Assembly (NCBI RefSeq): GCF_000702545.1 | Contig: NZ_JNIO01000008.1 | Span: 1,116,001-1,180,000 of the forward strand | Length of the DNA stretch: 64,000 bases | Direction: 5' to 3' | Source: Selenomonas sp. AB3002 | Lineage (GTDB): Bacteria; Bacillota; Negativicutes; Selenomonadales; Selenomonadaceae | Shown: piece after piece, positions 6,651-14,818 of the stretch | How positions within the stretch are numbered: position 1 is the stretch's first letter | Layout: each line of letters opens with the position of its first letter | The notes under the pieces: model-generated | Database searches by the model: none | The model's input: the letters and a program-made list of their open reading frames with translations, nothing else | Told to the model about the DNA's origin: nothing | Translations under genes and position numbers: made by a program

Positions 6651-7694
6651 TCACTGCATGCCCTTGGGAGCGTTCTTCATCCAAACCTGCTCCTTTTGGC
6701 TGCCGCCCTTGGTGTTCTGGGCCATGACTCCCACCAGCTTGTGGGGTACATAGAGTTCTTCCAGATAGGCTATATCTTCTTCTGACAACTCGAATTCCGC
6801 TGCCTTTACGGCACCGTCAATGTGATGAAGCTTGGTAGCTCCGGCCACGGGAGCCGTCACTTTGGTCAGCAGCCAGGCCAGGGAAATCTCCGTCATGGTC
6901 ACGCCGTACCGGTCTGCCAGTTCCGCCACCCGCAGGATAATTTTCTCGTCACTTTCCGCCGTGCCGTCATATTTCAATTTGGCATAGCTGTCCTCCTGCA
7001 ACCGCTTGGAAGTCTCCCCCGGCCTTCTGGAGAGCCGGCCGCTGGCCAGGGCGCTGTAAGGAGTCATGGCGATATTGTCCTCAGCGCAGAGCTTTGCCAT
7101 CTCCCTTTCTTCCTCCCGGAACAGCAGGTTGTAATGGTTCTGCACCGATACAAATTTAGCAAAGCCTTCTTTTTCCGCCATAGCATTAGCCTTGGCAAGT
7201 TGATAGGCATAGCAATTGGCAATGCCTATGTAGCGCACCTTGCCCTCCTTCACCATCTGATTCATGCCGTCCAGGACATCATAGAGGGGCGTATTGTAGT
7301 CCCACATGTGGTAAATGTAGAGATCAACATAGTCCATGCCCAGATGCTGCAGGCTCAGCTCCAGCTGCCGCCTGATATGCTCCTGCCCGCTTATTCCTGC
7401 CTCTCTTTCCTGTTGACTGCGTGGCAGGAACTTGGTGGCCACCACCACCTCGTCTCTTTTGGCATAGTCCTTTAGCGCCCTGCCCAGGAACTCCTCGCTG
7501 GTGCCGTTCTGGTAGGCAATGGCAGTGTCAAAGAAATTCACCCCCAGTTCCAGGGCGTGCTTCACAATCTCACGGGTAGCCCCCTCAGCCACTGTCCAGC
7601 TATGCTGCCCCGTGGCTGCATTGCCAAAGCCCATGCAGCCCAGGCAGATGCGGGAAACATTCAGGTCGGAGTTGCCTAATTTCGCATATTTCAT
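6651..7694 (-). CDS. Aldo/keto reductase
   Basis: 347 aa, normal for the family, with the start at the ATG 7692-7694 preceded by TAGGAGCAAAATC. The TIM-barrel hallmarks are present: LELGVNFFDTAIAYQNGTSE gives the catalytic Asp and Tyr, VVVATKF the Lys, and YVDLYIYHMWD the His. It resembles YghZ/IolS-like soluble NADPH-dependent reductases that act on carbonyl compounds such as methylglyoxal. It follows a YciI-like gene by 13 nt and shares its promoter. The operon's regulated promoter and the redox neighbours suggest electrophile or quinone detoxification. Confidence 0.93.
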   Translation of the reverse strand: MKYAKLGNSDLNVSRICLGCMGFGNAATGQHSWTVAEGATREIVKHALELGVNFFDTAIAYQNGTSEEFLGRALKDYAKRDEVVVATKFLPRSQQEREAGISGQEHIRRQLELSLQHLGMDYVDLYIYHMWDYNTPLYDVLDGMNQMVKEGKVRYIGIANCYAYQLAKANAMAEKEGFAKFVSVQNHYNLLFREEEREMAKLCAEDNIAMTPYSALASGRLSRRPGETSKRLQEDSYAKLKYDGTAESDEKIILRVAELADRYGVTMTEISLAWLLTKVTAPVAGATKLHHIDGAVKAAEFELSEEDIAYLEELYVPHKLVGVMAQNTKGGSQKEQVWMKNAPKGMQ

Positions 7695-7707
7695 GATTTT
7701 GCTCCTA

Positions 7708-8010
7708 TCACTTGCCCACAAATTCAGCAAAGTTCTCTGCTATTTTCCCTGCAGTAAAGGAACGCACCTCATAGTCAGCAAAGCCATCTGCATAGTACAC
7801 ATCTTCCTGCAGGATCTTCTCCACTGCCTCTTTTGACTCGGCTGGGGATATCATGATGCCTGCCATCTTCTGGTCAGTATAGGGCCCGACCAAAATGAAA
7901 TTCCCTGCCTCAAAGTGCCTGGTGAACCATTCCACATGCTTTTTGAACAGTTCGTCCCCCTGTCCTGCAGGAATCTTTTCTGCCTTGAGTGTCTGATTGA
8001 TGATAAACAT
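7708..8010 (-). CDS. YciI-family protein
   Basis: 100 aa, one YCII domain. It has the characteristic H and D pair (HVEWFTRHFEAGNF, then VGPYTDQ) and an ISPAESKEAVEKILQEDVYY stretch. The fold is ferredoxin-like and dimeric; some members are hydrolases or dehalogenase-like, most are uncharacterised. It is the first gene of the operon with the aldo/keto reductase and is driven by a consensus promoter flanked by two dyads. Confidence 0.85.
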   Translation of the reverse strand: MFIINQTLKAEKIPAGQGDELFKKHVEWFTRHFEAGNFILVGPYTDQKMAGIMISPAESKEAVEKILQEDVYYADGFADYEVRSFTAGKIAENFAEFVGK

Positions 8011-8034
8011 AGCCTTCTCCTACCTTATATAAAA

Positions 8035-8093
8035 TGACACCATGTAACTTTTATTGCTGCATGTAGTATAAATCTAAAATGACACGATGTCAA
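8035..8093 (-). promoter_or_regulatory. Promoter with two spaced operators for the YciI/AKR operon
   Basis: Minus-strand TTGACA (8088-8093) and TATACT (8065-8070) are 17 bp apart. A perfect dyad TGACA-CGA-TGTCA (8080-8092) overlaps the -35 box, and a near copy TGACA-CCA-TGTAA (8035-8047) lies in the 5' untranslated region, centres 45 bp apart. This suggests a repressor binding two sites; its identity is not visible. Confidence 0.65.
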
Positions 8094-8113
8094 TATATCT
8101 TTATAAAAAAATT

Positions 8114-8139
8114 CACCCTGCCAACCTGAAGGCAGGGTG
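8114..8139 (-). terminator. Terminator-like hairpin
   Basis: Perfect 9-bp stem CACCCTGCC / GGCAGGGTG with an 8-nt loop, with A/T-rich sequence on both sides. It lies between the cyclophilin-like gene and the YciI promoter. Confidence 0.6.
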
Positions 8140-8173
8140 CTTATTTTCTTAGGGCAGGATATCGCAGCCTCAT

Positions 8174-8671
8174 TCACTCTGCCATAAGTGTGACCGATAC
8201 TTCATCATGGCTTAATAAAGCTGTTATTTCCTGTTGAGACAGTTCAATATGCCCCAGCCGCGTATAGGACCAGGAATTGGAACCATAAAAAATGACCAGC
8301 TTGTTCCCCGCATAAAGGACAATATCACCGTAGTGAGTGGTCATCTGCTCATCTGCGCTGCCAATACTTTGGCCGATAGAACCAACCTGCTCAAAGCCTC
8401 CATAGGGCGACAACTTTATGGTCAAAGGCAGGAGTTTATGTAACGCCGCAGTGGAGGAATTATGTTCCCAGGTGACGGGAACGACGGTATTATCAATTGT
8501 CAGTTTCATCGCTTGCTCCTTCCCGGAGGCTGACGAGGGGGCATTTTCCTGTTGGGCAGTGACCTGTGCCTTGCTGCCTGTATCTGCAACAGCATCCTGT
8601 ACGCCTGTGCAGCCTGACAGCAATAACAGCACCGACAGGATAACCCAGCCCATTATCTTCCTTTTTGGCAT
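8174..8671 (-). CDS. Cyclophilin-like-fold lipoprotein
   Basis: 165 aa. The signal peptide has a lipobox LLSGC (about residues 17-21), followed by a polar linker and then a cyclophilin-like domain from about residue 55: MKLTIDNTVVPVTWEHNSST, the central GDIVLYAGNKLVIFYGSNSW, and SYTRLGHIE. Such domains resemble TM1367-type cyclophilin-like proteins; isomerase activity is not established for them. The lipid-anchored form places it outside the membrane. It lies downstream of the flavoprotein gene at 8724-9263 on the same strand, 52 nt away, and may share its transcript. Confidence 0.8.
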   Translation of the reverse strand: MPKRKIMGWVILSVLLLLSGCTGVQDAVADTGSKAQVTAQQENAPSSASGKEQAMKLTIDNTVVPVTWEHNSSTAALHKLLPLTIKLSPYGGFEQVGSIGQSIGSADEQMTTHYGDIVLYAGNKLVIFYGSNSWSYTRLGHIELSQQEITALLSHDEVSVTLMAE

Positions 8672-8723
8672 ACACCGTCACTTCCTTCTAAAAATACAGA
8701 TGCAGGACAATATTTTACAGGCT

Positions 8724-9263
8724 TCAGATATTCTTGCCAGCCTGCCGGGCTTTTTCCAGGGCAGCATTTCCGGCAATATCGCCAATATTTGTCACGCCGC
8801 CACAGAAAATCGTCTCTTTGAGTTCGGCCTTATCAAAGCAATCCACCCAGCCCTGCACACCGACACGGGTTCCTGCCACCGTACTTTCCTCATCCTCTGC
8901 CGCCACAGCCAGCAGATAAACCTCGCGGAAGCGGTAGTCCGAAGGGAACAGCGGATTTGCCCTGTCCAACAGTGTCTTTAACTGGCCACACATACCATAG
9001 TAATAGACTGGCGTGGCCAAAGCCACCACATCTGCCTGTCCGATTTTGGCCGTTATTTCGTTGGCATCGTCCTTGATCACACACTGCATGGTCTTCTGGC
9101 AGGCAAGGCATCCTTTGCAGAAGTTTATGGTCTTATCCCGCAGGGAAATCTGCTCCACCTCATGGCCTGCTTCTCTGGCACCTTCGGCAAAGGCTGTGGC
9201 CAATGCCTCGGAATTGCTGTTCTTTCTTAAGCTCGTAGATATGATGATTACTTTCTTGCTCAT
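8724..9263 (-). CDS. NADPH-dependent FMN reductase / iron-sulfur-flavoprotein-like
   Basis: 179 aa from ATG 9261-9263 (GGAGGAGAGAAC upstream). The N-terminus IISTSLRKNSNSEALATAF is the FMN phosphate-binding loop of the flavodoxin-like FMN reductases. INFCKGCLACQKTMQCVIKD carries four closely spaced cysteines, as in archaeal/clostridial iron-sulfur flavoproteins, so a 4Fe-4S cluster is plausible. LATPVYYYGMCGQLKTLLDR is the flavin-ring loop. It is transcribed from a MerR-type promoter at 9295-9325, placing it in the same presumed regulon as the flavodoxin operon. Confidence 0.9.
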   Translation of the reverse strand: MSKKVIIISTSLRKNSNSEALATAFAEGAREAGHEVEQISLRDKTINFCKGCLACQKTMQCVIKDDANEITAKIGQADVVALATPVYYYGMCGQLKTLLDRANPLFPSDYRFREVYLLAVAAEDEESTVAGTRVGVQGWVDCFDKAELKETIFCGGVTNIGDIAGNAALEKARQAGKNI

Positions 9264-9294
9264 GTTCTCTCCTCCATACACATTATCCTGCTTT

Positions 9295-9325
9295 ACTCTA
9301 TCACTTGGAGTATACTCAAAGTCAA
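9295..9325 (-). promoter_or_regulatory. MerR-type promoter/operator for the flavoprotein gene
   Basis: -35 TTGACT at 9320-9325 and -10 TAGAGT at 9295-9300 on the minus strand, spacing 19 bp, with the shared dyad GAGTATACTC at its centre. Confidence 0.8.
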
Positions 9326-9337
9326 GCCATATAATAC

Positions 9338-9383
9338 AAATGCCGCCCAGCAAATTCTTGCACGATTTCGCAGGGCGGCATTT
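9338..9383 (-). terminator. Terminator after the alpha/beta hydrolase
   Basis: Stem AAATGCCGCCC (9338-9348) / GGGCGGCATTT (9373-9383). In the minus direction it follows the hydrolase stop at 9392 and is trailed by a T-rich run. Confidence 0.7.
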
Positions 9384-9391
9384 CTTGCTTT

Positions 9392-10558
9392 TTACTTCAG
9401 GTTCTTATCAAAGAAGGCAAACAGCTTGTCAAAGGGAATCTTGTCCATCTGGTCATAAAGGTCTACATGGGTAGCACCAGGAACGACAATCTCCTCTTTT
9501 TCCCCTTTGATGGCGGCATAAACATTATCGGAGAAATACTTGGAATGCGCCTTGTCCCCGGTAATCAGCATGACCGGCGTCTTGCCCAACTCATCAATAT
9601 TGCTCATAAGCTTGAAGTCAAAGAAGCCATACGGGGTTACCGAATCCCAGGCCAGCTTATTGGAGTTGATGGCGCGCGGATGGAAGGCGCGGCCTACATA
9701 GTAGCCGAAGAAATCCTTGATGACAGGACTGGCATCCGCAGGCAGTTTATCCGGGAACATAGTATCGAAGGTCTCCACATTACCATTAGCATCCACCCCC
9801 AGCTCATGGGCTCCGCGGATGGCTTTGCCGGTCTTGGCTTCTTCATCACGCATCTTGGCCAGATGCTGTTTCACGAGTTCCCGCTGCTCCGGCGTGTAAT
9901 AAGCACCATTATAATGGTCGCTGATGCTTTCACTCATATCATACATTGCCGAAGTTGCCACCGCCTTGATGCGGCTGTCACTGCCAGCGGCAGTGATGGC
10001 CATGCCAGACAAACCGCAGATGCCCATGGCCCCCACCTGATCCGGGTTCACGAATTTCAAGTTGGAAACGAAATCCACGGCGGCATGATAGTCTTCCGTG
10101 AAGATTTCCGGGGAGCCCATATTGCGGCGGCTGCCACTGCTCTCACCGGTGGTGGAGGGATCAAAGGCTACGGCCACATAACCATGCTTGGCAAATTCCT
10201 GTGCATAAAGACCGGAGGACTGTTCCTTTACTGCGCCGAAGGGTCCCGTAATTACAACTGCTTTATACTTCTTGTTGGCATCAAAATCCCTGGGCAGATA
10301 CATGTGACCGGCAACTTCGAAGCCAAAGCGGTTTTCAAATTTAACATTCTTGGCTTCAATGGACTTGTCAATCTCGAATACACGGGTATCATTGTCCAGT
10401 TCGCTGATGGATGAGCGCTGCATCTGGGAAGCTGCCGCCAGAGCTTTAGCCGGAGTTGCCGCCATCGTCACATTGCTGCCCATGATGCCAAAAGACATTA
10501 CGCCTGCCATCAGGGCTGCCAAAACCATCTTTTTGTTCTTGCCAATTTTCTTCATCAT
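9392..10558 (-). CDS. Secreted alpha/beta hydrolase
   Basis: 388 aa from the ATG at 10556-10558, selected because AAGGAG lies 7 nt upstream. A signal peptide (KKMVLAALMAGVMSFGIMG, then a cut near TMAATPAKA) is followed by a dienelactone-hydrolase-like fold: GHMYLPRDFD, VVITGPFG, the nucleophile elbow GAMGICGLSGMAI (about residue 190) and the C-terminal histidine in VPGATHVDLYDQ. The elbow has Cys and Ser two residues apart, so the nucleophile is uncertain. It lies 40 nt after an MFS transporter gene in one operon next to a divergent LysR regulator. A remnant of a close paralogue is at 12879-13070. Confidence 0.88.
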   Translation of the reverse strand: MMKKIGKNKKMVLAALMAGVMSFGIMGSNVTMAATPAKALAAASQMQRSSISELDNDTRVFEIDKSIEAKNVKFENRFGFEVAGHMYLPRDFDANKKYKAVVITGPFGAVKEQSSGLYAQEFAKHGYVAVAFDPSTTGESSGSRRNMGSPEIFTEDYHAAVDFVSNLKFVNPDQVGAMGICGLSGMAITAAGSDSRIKAVATSAMYDMSESISDHYNGAYYTPEQRELVKQHLAKMRDEEAKTGKAIRGAHELGVDANGNVETFDTMFPDKLPADASPVIKDFFGYYVGRAFHPRAINSNKLAWDSVTPYGFFDFKLMSNIDELGKTPVMLITGDKAHSKYFSDNVYAAIKGEKEEIVVPGATHVDLYDQMDKIPFDKLFAFFDKNLK

Positions 10559-10598
10559 TTTCATTCTCCTTACTTTGTACACAATTTATATCTTAAAA

Positions 10599-11783
10599 TC
10601 AAACCGGCTCGTTTGCAGGGATCAGCGCCGGATTCATGCTGCCCTTATGGCACTGACTCCAGAATATAATCCCGGCGGCAACAATGAATACCAATCCGCC
10701 ACAGACAACATACTCTGTTCCCCAGGCTTCAATGAACATGCCGCTTATCGCTGTTCCCGCCATACAGCCCAGATTAGCCGCCGTGAGAAAGAGGCCATTG
10801 GCAAAATCCGGTGCCTCCGGTGCGGCATGGGATAGCCAATATTGGTTTATATTGGCATTGATGCCTGCCAGCAGTCCCCAGAAAACTGTAAGGACCGCCA
10901 CCAGGGGGAAGGCATTTCCTCCCAAGAGAAACAGCAGATACACAGCCCCAAGGAAAAAGGGGAAGATTTTCACTGTGCCTATGGGGCGGCTAGAGAGAAG
11001 ATTTCCTGCGATCATACTGCCAAAGATGTTGCAAAGGCCGTAAACAAAGAGCAGCAAACTTACCAAGGTTGGAGACAGACCCGAAACGCTGGCCAGATAC
11101 TCCGCCAGGTAGTTGAACACACCGAAGACTGAGCCATTGAGGAAGATGACGGCGAAAATAGAGGCCCAAACCATGGGCTTTTTCAGCACCGCCAGCTGCT
11201 CTCCATAAGTAAGCCGCCCCTCTGCCGGCATGGAAGGAACTAGGAACGCCGTTGCCAGCATAACGAGGAATGTCGTTATGGCAAAGAAGGACATTGAGGC
11301 CGTCAGCGAAATATTTTCCGCCAGGAAGTTGCTGATAGGGACCCCCACCACCATCCCTGCCGATACGCCAATGTTGATCTTTGCCACTGCCTTGGGCGCA
11401 TCTTTTGCTCCCGCCAGAGCCGCTGCTACTGTAAAAGCCATGGAGCAGTAAACTGGATGTAAAAATGCCGGCAGCACCCGCACTACCAGAAGAAGGTTAA
11501 AATCTTCGGCAAAAACGGAAATCGTATTGCACACCGTGAAGACTCCCAACACCAGCAACATGATATATTTGCGGTTGAAGCGGGAAAATACCAGCGGCAT
11601 GGTCGGCCCGGCAACTGCTACCCCTAAGGCAAACAAACTGATAAGCAGCCCCGCATGGACTATGGTCACGTCATAGCGCTCGGCGATGTAGGGCAAGATT
11701 CCGATAAAGCCCATCTCTGTATTAAGGATGCCGAAGACCCCTGTGGCCAAGATAAAAATCAGGAGATTTTTGTTATTCAACAT
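10599..11783 (-). CDS. MFS transporter, drug/metabolite exporter type (DHA1-like)
   Basis: 394 aa with twelve hydrophobic segments, as expected. The N-terminal GFIGILPYIAERYDVT and the loop 2-3 region FSRFNRKYIMLL follow the AraJ/YdeA-like DHA1 subfamily, which exports sugars, arabinose-like compounds or drugs by proton antiport. It is the first gene of an operon with the secreted hydrolase and is divergent from a LysR gene whose protein likely controls it. The transported compound is unknown. Confidence 0.9.
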   Translation of the reverse strand: MLNNKNLLIFILATGVFGILNTEMGFIGILPYIAERYDVTIVHAGLLISLFALGVAVAGPTMPLVFSRFNRKYIMLLVLGVFTVCNTISVFAEDFNLLLVVRVLPAFLHPVYCSMAFTVAAALAGAKDAPKAVAKINIGVSAGMVVGVPISNFLAENISLTASMSFFAITTFLVMLATAFLVPSMPAEGRLTYGEQLAVLKKPMVWASIFAVIFLNGSVFGVFNYLAEYLASVSGLSPTLVSLLLFVYGLCNIFGSMIAGNLLSSRPIGTVKIFPFFLGAVYLLFLLGGNAFPLVAVLTVFWGLLAGINANINQYWLSHAAPEAPDFANGLFLTAANLGCMAGTAISGMFIEAWGTEYVVCGGLVFIVAAGIIFWSQCHKGSMNPALIPANEPV

Positions 11784-11927
11784 GACTTCTTTCCTGCCTT
11801 TCCTGTTGATGGTTTAATGATAACATGGTAGTATATTGATTACAAATACCTATAACAAATACATACTTATGCTTAAAAGTAATTCATTTAACCAGCAGCC
11901 AACACAGACCAAAGGAGTTGTTTTGCC

Positions 11928-12818
11928 ATGGAACTGCGCGTGCTCAGATACTTCCTTACCGTGGCTCAGGAAGAAAGCTTTTCCCGGGCAGCGGAAAAAC
12001 TGCATCTTTCCCAGCCAACTTTGTCCCGTCAGCTAAAGGAACTGGAAGATGAATTCGGCAAGCAGCTGCTTATCCGTGAACCCCGGCGCATCCTGCTCAC
12101 CGATGACGGCCAGCTCTTGCGGCGCAGGGCAGAGGAAATCCTGTCCCTGGTAAAAAAGACCACCGGGGAACTTCTGCACAGTGAGGAAATCAGCGGCGAT
12201 ATACGCATCGGCGCCGGTGAATCCATCCACTTCGCCCTGCTCATGAAAACTGCCCAGAAGCTGCGGCAGCAACATCCCGGCCTGCGCTTTCACATCATCA
12301 GCGGTGACGGCGCTGCCACCATGACCCGCCTGGACCGGGGGCTGATTGATTTCGCCTTTGTCTACGGCAGGCTGGACCCGGCCAAATACCATGAGATGCC
12401 CCTGCCTGTCCGCGACCGCTGGGTGCTGCTCCTGCGCCGTGACGATGAACTTGCCCAAAGGGAAGTCATCCGGTCCGAAGATCTCTGGCAGAAGCCCCTG
12501 CTCTTTTCCCGCCAGTCCCTCTCCACCGGCACCCATGGCGACGAGCTGCAAAGCTGGCTGCAGAAGCCTTTGGCAGAGCTGGCAGTAGCTGGTTCTTATA
12601 CGCTGGCCTACAACGCTTCCCTGATGGTAAAGGAAGGACTGGGCTATGCCATCACCCTTGATGAACTGATAAACACCCAGGGCAGCAGCCTCTGCACCCG
12701 TCCCCTTGATCCTCCCATTTTCGCCGTGCCAACCATAGCCTGGAAAAGAAACCAGATTTTTTCCAAGGCCTCCCAGGCATTCCTGCAGGCCCTGCAGGAA
12801 AAATTCAGCCCTGCATAA
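11928..12818 (+). CDS. LysR-family transcriptional regulator
   Basis: 296 aa, full length. The winged helix-turn-helix is MELRVLRYFLTVAQEESFSR to about residue 65 (AAEKLHLSQPTLSRQLKELE), followed by the linker helix and an effector-binding domain from about residue 90. The start ATG has GGAG at a good distance. It faces the MFS/hydrolase operon across a 144-bp AT-rich spacer, the usual LysR arrangement, so it probably activates that operon in response to a small ligand and represses itself. It ends at a strong terminator. Confidence 0.94.
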   Translation: MELRVLRYFLTVAQEESFSRAAEKLHLSQPTLSRQLKELEDEFGKQLLIREPRRILLTDDGQLLRRRAEEILSLVKKTTGELLHSEEISGDIRIGAGESIHFALLMKTAQKLRQQHPGLRFHIISGDGAATMTRLDRGLIDFAFVYGRLDPAKYHEMPLPVRDRWVLLLRRDDELAQREVIRSEDLWQKPLLFSRQSLSTGTHGDELQSWLQKPLAELAVAGSYTLAYNASLMVKEGLGYAITLDELINTQGSSLCTRPLDPPIFAVPTIAWKRNQIFSKASQAFLQALQEKFSPA

Positions 12819-12822
12819 AAGT

Positions 12823-12855
12823 ACCGCCCTGCACAGCTTTGGCAGGGCGGTTTTT
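12823..12855 (+). terminator. Terminator of the LysR gene
   Basis: ACCGCCCTGC / GGCAGGGCGGT stem with an 8-nt loop and a following run of five T. Confidence 0.88.
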
Positions 12856-12878
12856 GGTATTCCACAGGGGATTGGGGA

Positions 12879-13070
12879 TTATTTCAAGTTGGCCTTGAAG
12901 AAGTCTGCCAGCTTGGCAAAGGGGATTGCATCTTTGTTGTCATAGAGGTCGATATGGCTGGCGCCCGGCACGATTACCAGTTCCTTGTTTTCGCCTTTCA
13001 GCTTCTTGAAAGCATCTTCACCGAAGTAACGGGAATGGGCTTTCTCGCCATGAAGCACCAGCACGGCACC
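12879..13070 (-). pseudogene. C-terminal remnant of an alpha/beta hydrolase
   Basis: The last 60 or so codons (VLHGEKAHSRYFGEDAF, then VPGASHIDLYDNKD to the stop at 12879) closely match the end of the secreted hydrolase at 9392-10558. Upstream of about 13070 the similarity ends and sequence of another origin, coding on the opposite strand, takes over. It is therefore a deletion product of a duplicated gene. Confidence 0.75.
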
Positions 13071-13103
13071 CTGAAGGTGAAGCCTCTGCGGCTGTGCACA
13101 TAC

Positions 13104-13452
13104 AATACCCTGCAGTTCAAGGATTACTCCAGGTATGAAGCCGACATGTTCTCCGAAGAAGATAAGCGGGCCTACCGCGAAGCCAATTTGGACGGCCTTT
13201 GCGATAGGGCAAAACAAATTGGACGCAAGCTTATAGAGAATAACCTTATGTAAAAGGAAAGAATTGATGCCTTATGTCAGCGAAGATTTAGGAGATGTAG
13301 ACTGTCTTCCTATAATCAAACGTCCACTTGGGGAACAAAAGAAGATATCATCATTTCTTAGTGAGAAATTAATTAATATCGACGGATTGATTTCTGAAAA
13401 GCAATCACTTATCTACGAAGTAGTTACCGGCAAGCGCAAGGTTGTGGCGTAA
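13104..13452 (+). pseudogene. Type I restriction-modification remnants (HsdS C-terminus and upstream scrap)
   Basis: The frame at 13267-13452 reads as an HsdS specificity-subunit C-terminus: PLGEQKKISSFLSEKLINID, then SEKQSLIYEVVTGKRKVV, the coiled-coil helix that ends each target-recognition half. Just before it (about 13104-13253) is a fragment ending KLIENNLM of unknown family, and after it (about 13480-13558) a scrap reading DDDKHYVNDFDRLIQEAGEK. No methylase or complete specificity gene remains. This is the debris of a type I system. Confidence 0.6.
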
Positions 13453-13561
13453 TGGGCATAGCTAAATTCAGTTTGTGCAAAATTTGCACAAACTGCCGAT
13501 GATGACAAGCACTATGTCAACGACTTTGACAGGTTGATACAGGAAGCTGGGGAGAAATAAA

Positions 13562-13609
13562 TTGATTTCCTCCAATAAGTATTATATAATGATACTTATT
13601 GGAGGAAAT
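13562..13609 (+). promoter_or_regulatory. AbiE promoter inside a perfect 18-bp inverted repeat
   Basis: Arms at 13565-13582 and 13592-13609 are perfect reverse complements (ATTTCCTCCAATAAGTAT and its complement) with a 9-bp spacer. The -10 TATAAT (13585-13590) begins in the spacer, and TTGATT (13562-13567) is 17 bp upstream. Transcription would start inside the right arm, so this is a DNA operator and not an RNA hairpin. AbiEi antitoxins are known to repress their own operon by binding such inverted repeats. Confidence 0.82.
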
Positions 13610-13612
13610 ACT

Positions 13613-14206
13613 ATGATAAGGACAACACAAGACCTGCTTCTGGAATTGTCAGACTATGGGACACCGCAAACCAGAATTCAACGCATGGTGAAAAATGGTT
13701 CTTTGATAAAAATACGCAGGGGATTATACGAGACTGACCCCAATGTACCTGCATATCTTTTAGCGGGGGTTATCTACGGCCCGTCCTACATCTCCTTTTC
13801 CTATGCCCTTTCCCGCTATGGCCTTATCCCGGAGCGGGTAGAGACATGCACCTCTGCCACCTTTTGCAAAAATAGAAGCAAGCTGTTTCAAACGTCCCTG
13901 GGCAATTTCTCATACCGGGACGTTCCAAAAGAGGCATACCCTCACAAGGTGCACTGGAAGCAAGAAGGTGCATATAGCTATCTTATAGCCTCCCCTGAAA
14001 AGGCTCTTTGCGATATGCTTTACATAAAGCCTCCTGCCAGAAGCCTTGGGGCACTAAAAGAAATGTTGTTTGCGGATTTACGCCTTGATGAGGAGACATT
14101 TGCCAGCTTGCAGCAAGAGAAACTGCTGAGCCTGACGAAGCTATATCATTCGCAAAATGTAAAGCTGCTGGCCCGACTGGTGGAGAAGGGAGTGGCCATA
14201 AGATGA
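13613..14206 (+). CDS. abiEi: AbiEi-family antitoxin (type IV toxin-antitoxin)
   Basis: 197 aa from ATG 13613, with GGAGGAAATACT just upstream; the in-frame codons before it lie in the operator. The N-terminal winged helix (TTQDLLLELSDYGTPQTRI to about residue 45, ending IRRGLYETDP) and the middle region AYLLAGVIYGPSYISFSYAL are typical of AbiEi-like transcriptional regulator/antitoxins. It represses the operon and neutralises the AbiEii nucleotidyltransferase toxin without direct binding in known systems. Here it is intact and overlaps the toxin gene start by 4 nt, while the toxin is broken. Confidence 0.88.
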   Translation: MIRTTQDLLLELSDYGTPQTRIQRMVKNGSLIKIRRGLYETDPNVPAYLLAGVIYGPSYISFSYALSRYGLIPERVETCTSATFCKNRSKLFQTSLGNFSYRDVPKEAYPHKVHWKQEGAYSYLIASPEKALCDMLYIKPPARSLGALKEMLFADLRLDEETFASLQQEKLLSLTKLYHSQNVKLLARLVEKGVAIR

Positions 14207-14762
14207 CCATTATTCAGGATATGCTGGAGAAGTACGATTGCCGGAATGCCACGGATTACCGCAATGCACTGAAAGAAATCATACAAGAAGTGGCTCTGTG
14301 CGGCATGAGCCATAGCGGTTTTTTCAAATCGGTGCTTTCTATGGAGGTACGGCACTGCGTATTTTCCATGGCTTGCAACGTTTTTCGGAGGATATGGACT
14401 TTTCCCTATTGTCGCCCAACCCGGAATTTGATTTGGAAAATTACCTTTCCGGCATGAGGCAGGAATTGGCCTCTGTGGGGTTACAAATGACAGTGGAACG
14501 CAAGCCAAAAACAAAGATCAGCCCCATTCAGTCAGCCTTCATCAAAGGGGGCACCTGCATACAAATCATTAAGATTACCGGCAATGCAGCCGATACCAAG
14601 GGCCTGCCCAAGGATGAAGTTTTGAAAATCAAGGTGGAGGTAGATACTGAGCCGCCAGCAGGGGCTGTTTACGAAACGAAATATGCCCTGCACCCCGTTC
14701 CCTTTGTCGTCCGTCTTTACGACAAGCCGTCCTTGTTCGCAGGCAAAACTCATGCGGTATAG
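14203..14762 (+). pseudogene. abiEii: AbiEii-family nucleotidyltransferase toxin, frameshifted and truncated
   Basis: The gene begins MTIIQDMLEKYDCRN at 14203. Near 14320 the frame is lost, and the conserved nucleotidyltransferase motif continues in another frame as GAFYGGTALRIFHGLQRFSE, DMDFSLL. Restoring one A in the AAA run at about 14318-14320 would join the two frames (F-K-I-G-A-F-Y-G-G-T). The second frame then stops after LYDKPSLFAGKTHAV, where normal AbiEii proteins continue for roughly 100 more residues. Two independent lesions make an active toxin very unlikely. Confidence 0.85.
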
Positions 14763-14783
14763 TAAACAATTATAATCAAACTA

Positions 14784-14812
14784 TTCAAAAATATTAAAAA
14801 CAATGCTATAAT
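14784..14812 (+). promoter_or_regulatory. Promoter of the 14.8-kb structured RNA
   Basis: TTCAAA (14784-14789) and a perfect TATAAT (14807-14812) with 17 bp between them, directly after the truncated abiEii. Confidence 0.5.
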
Positions 14813-14818
14813 AGATGT

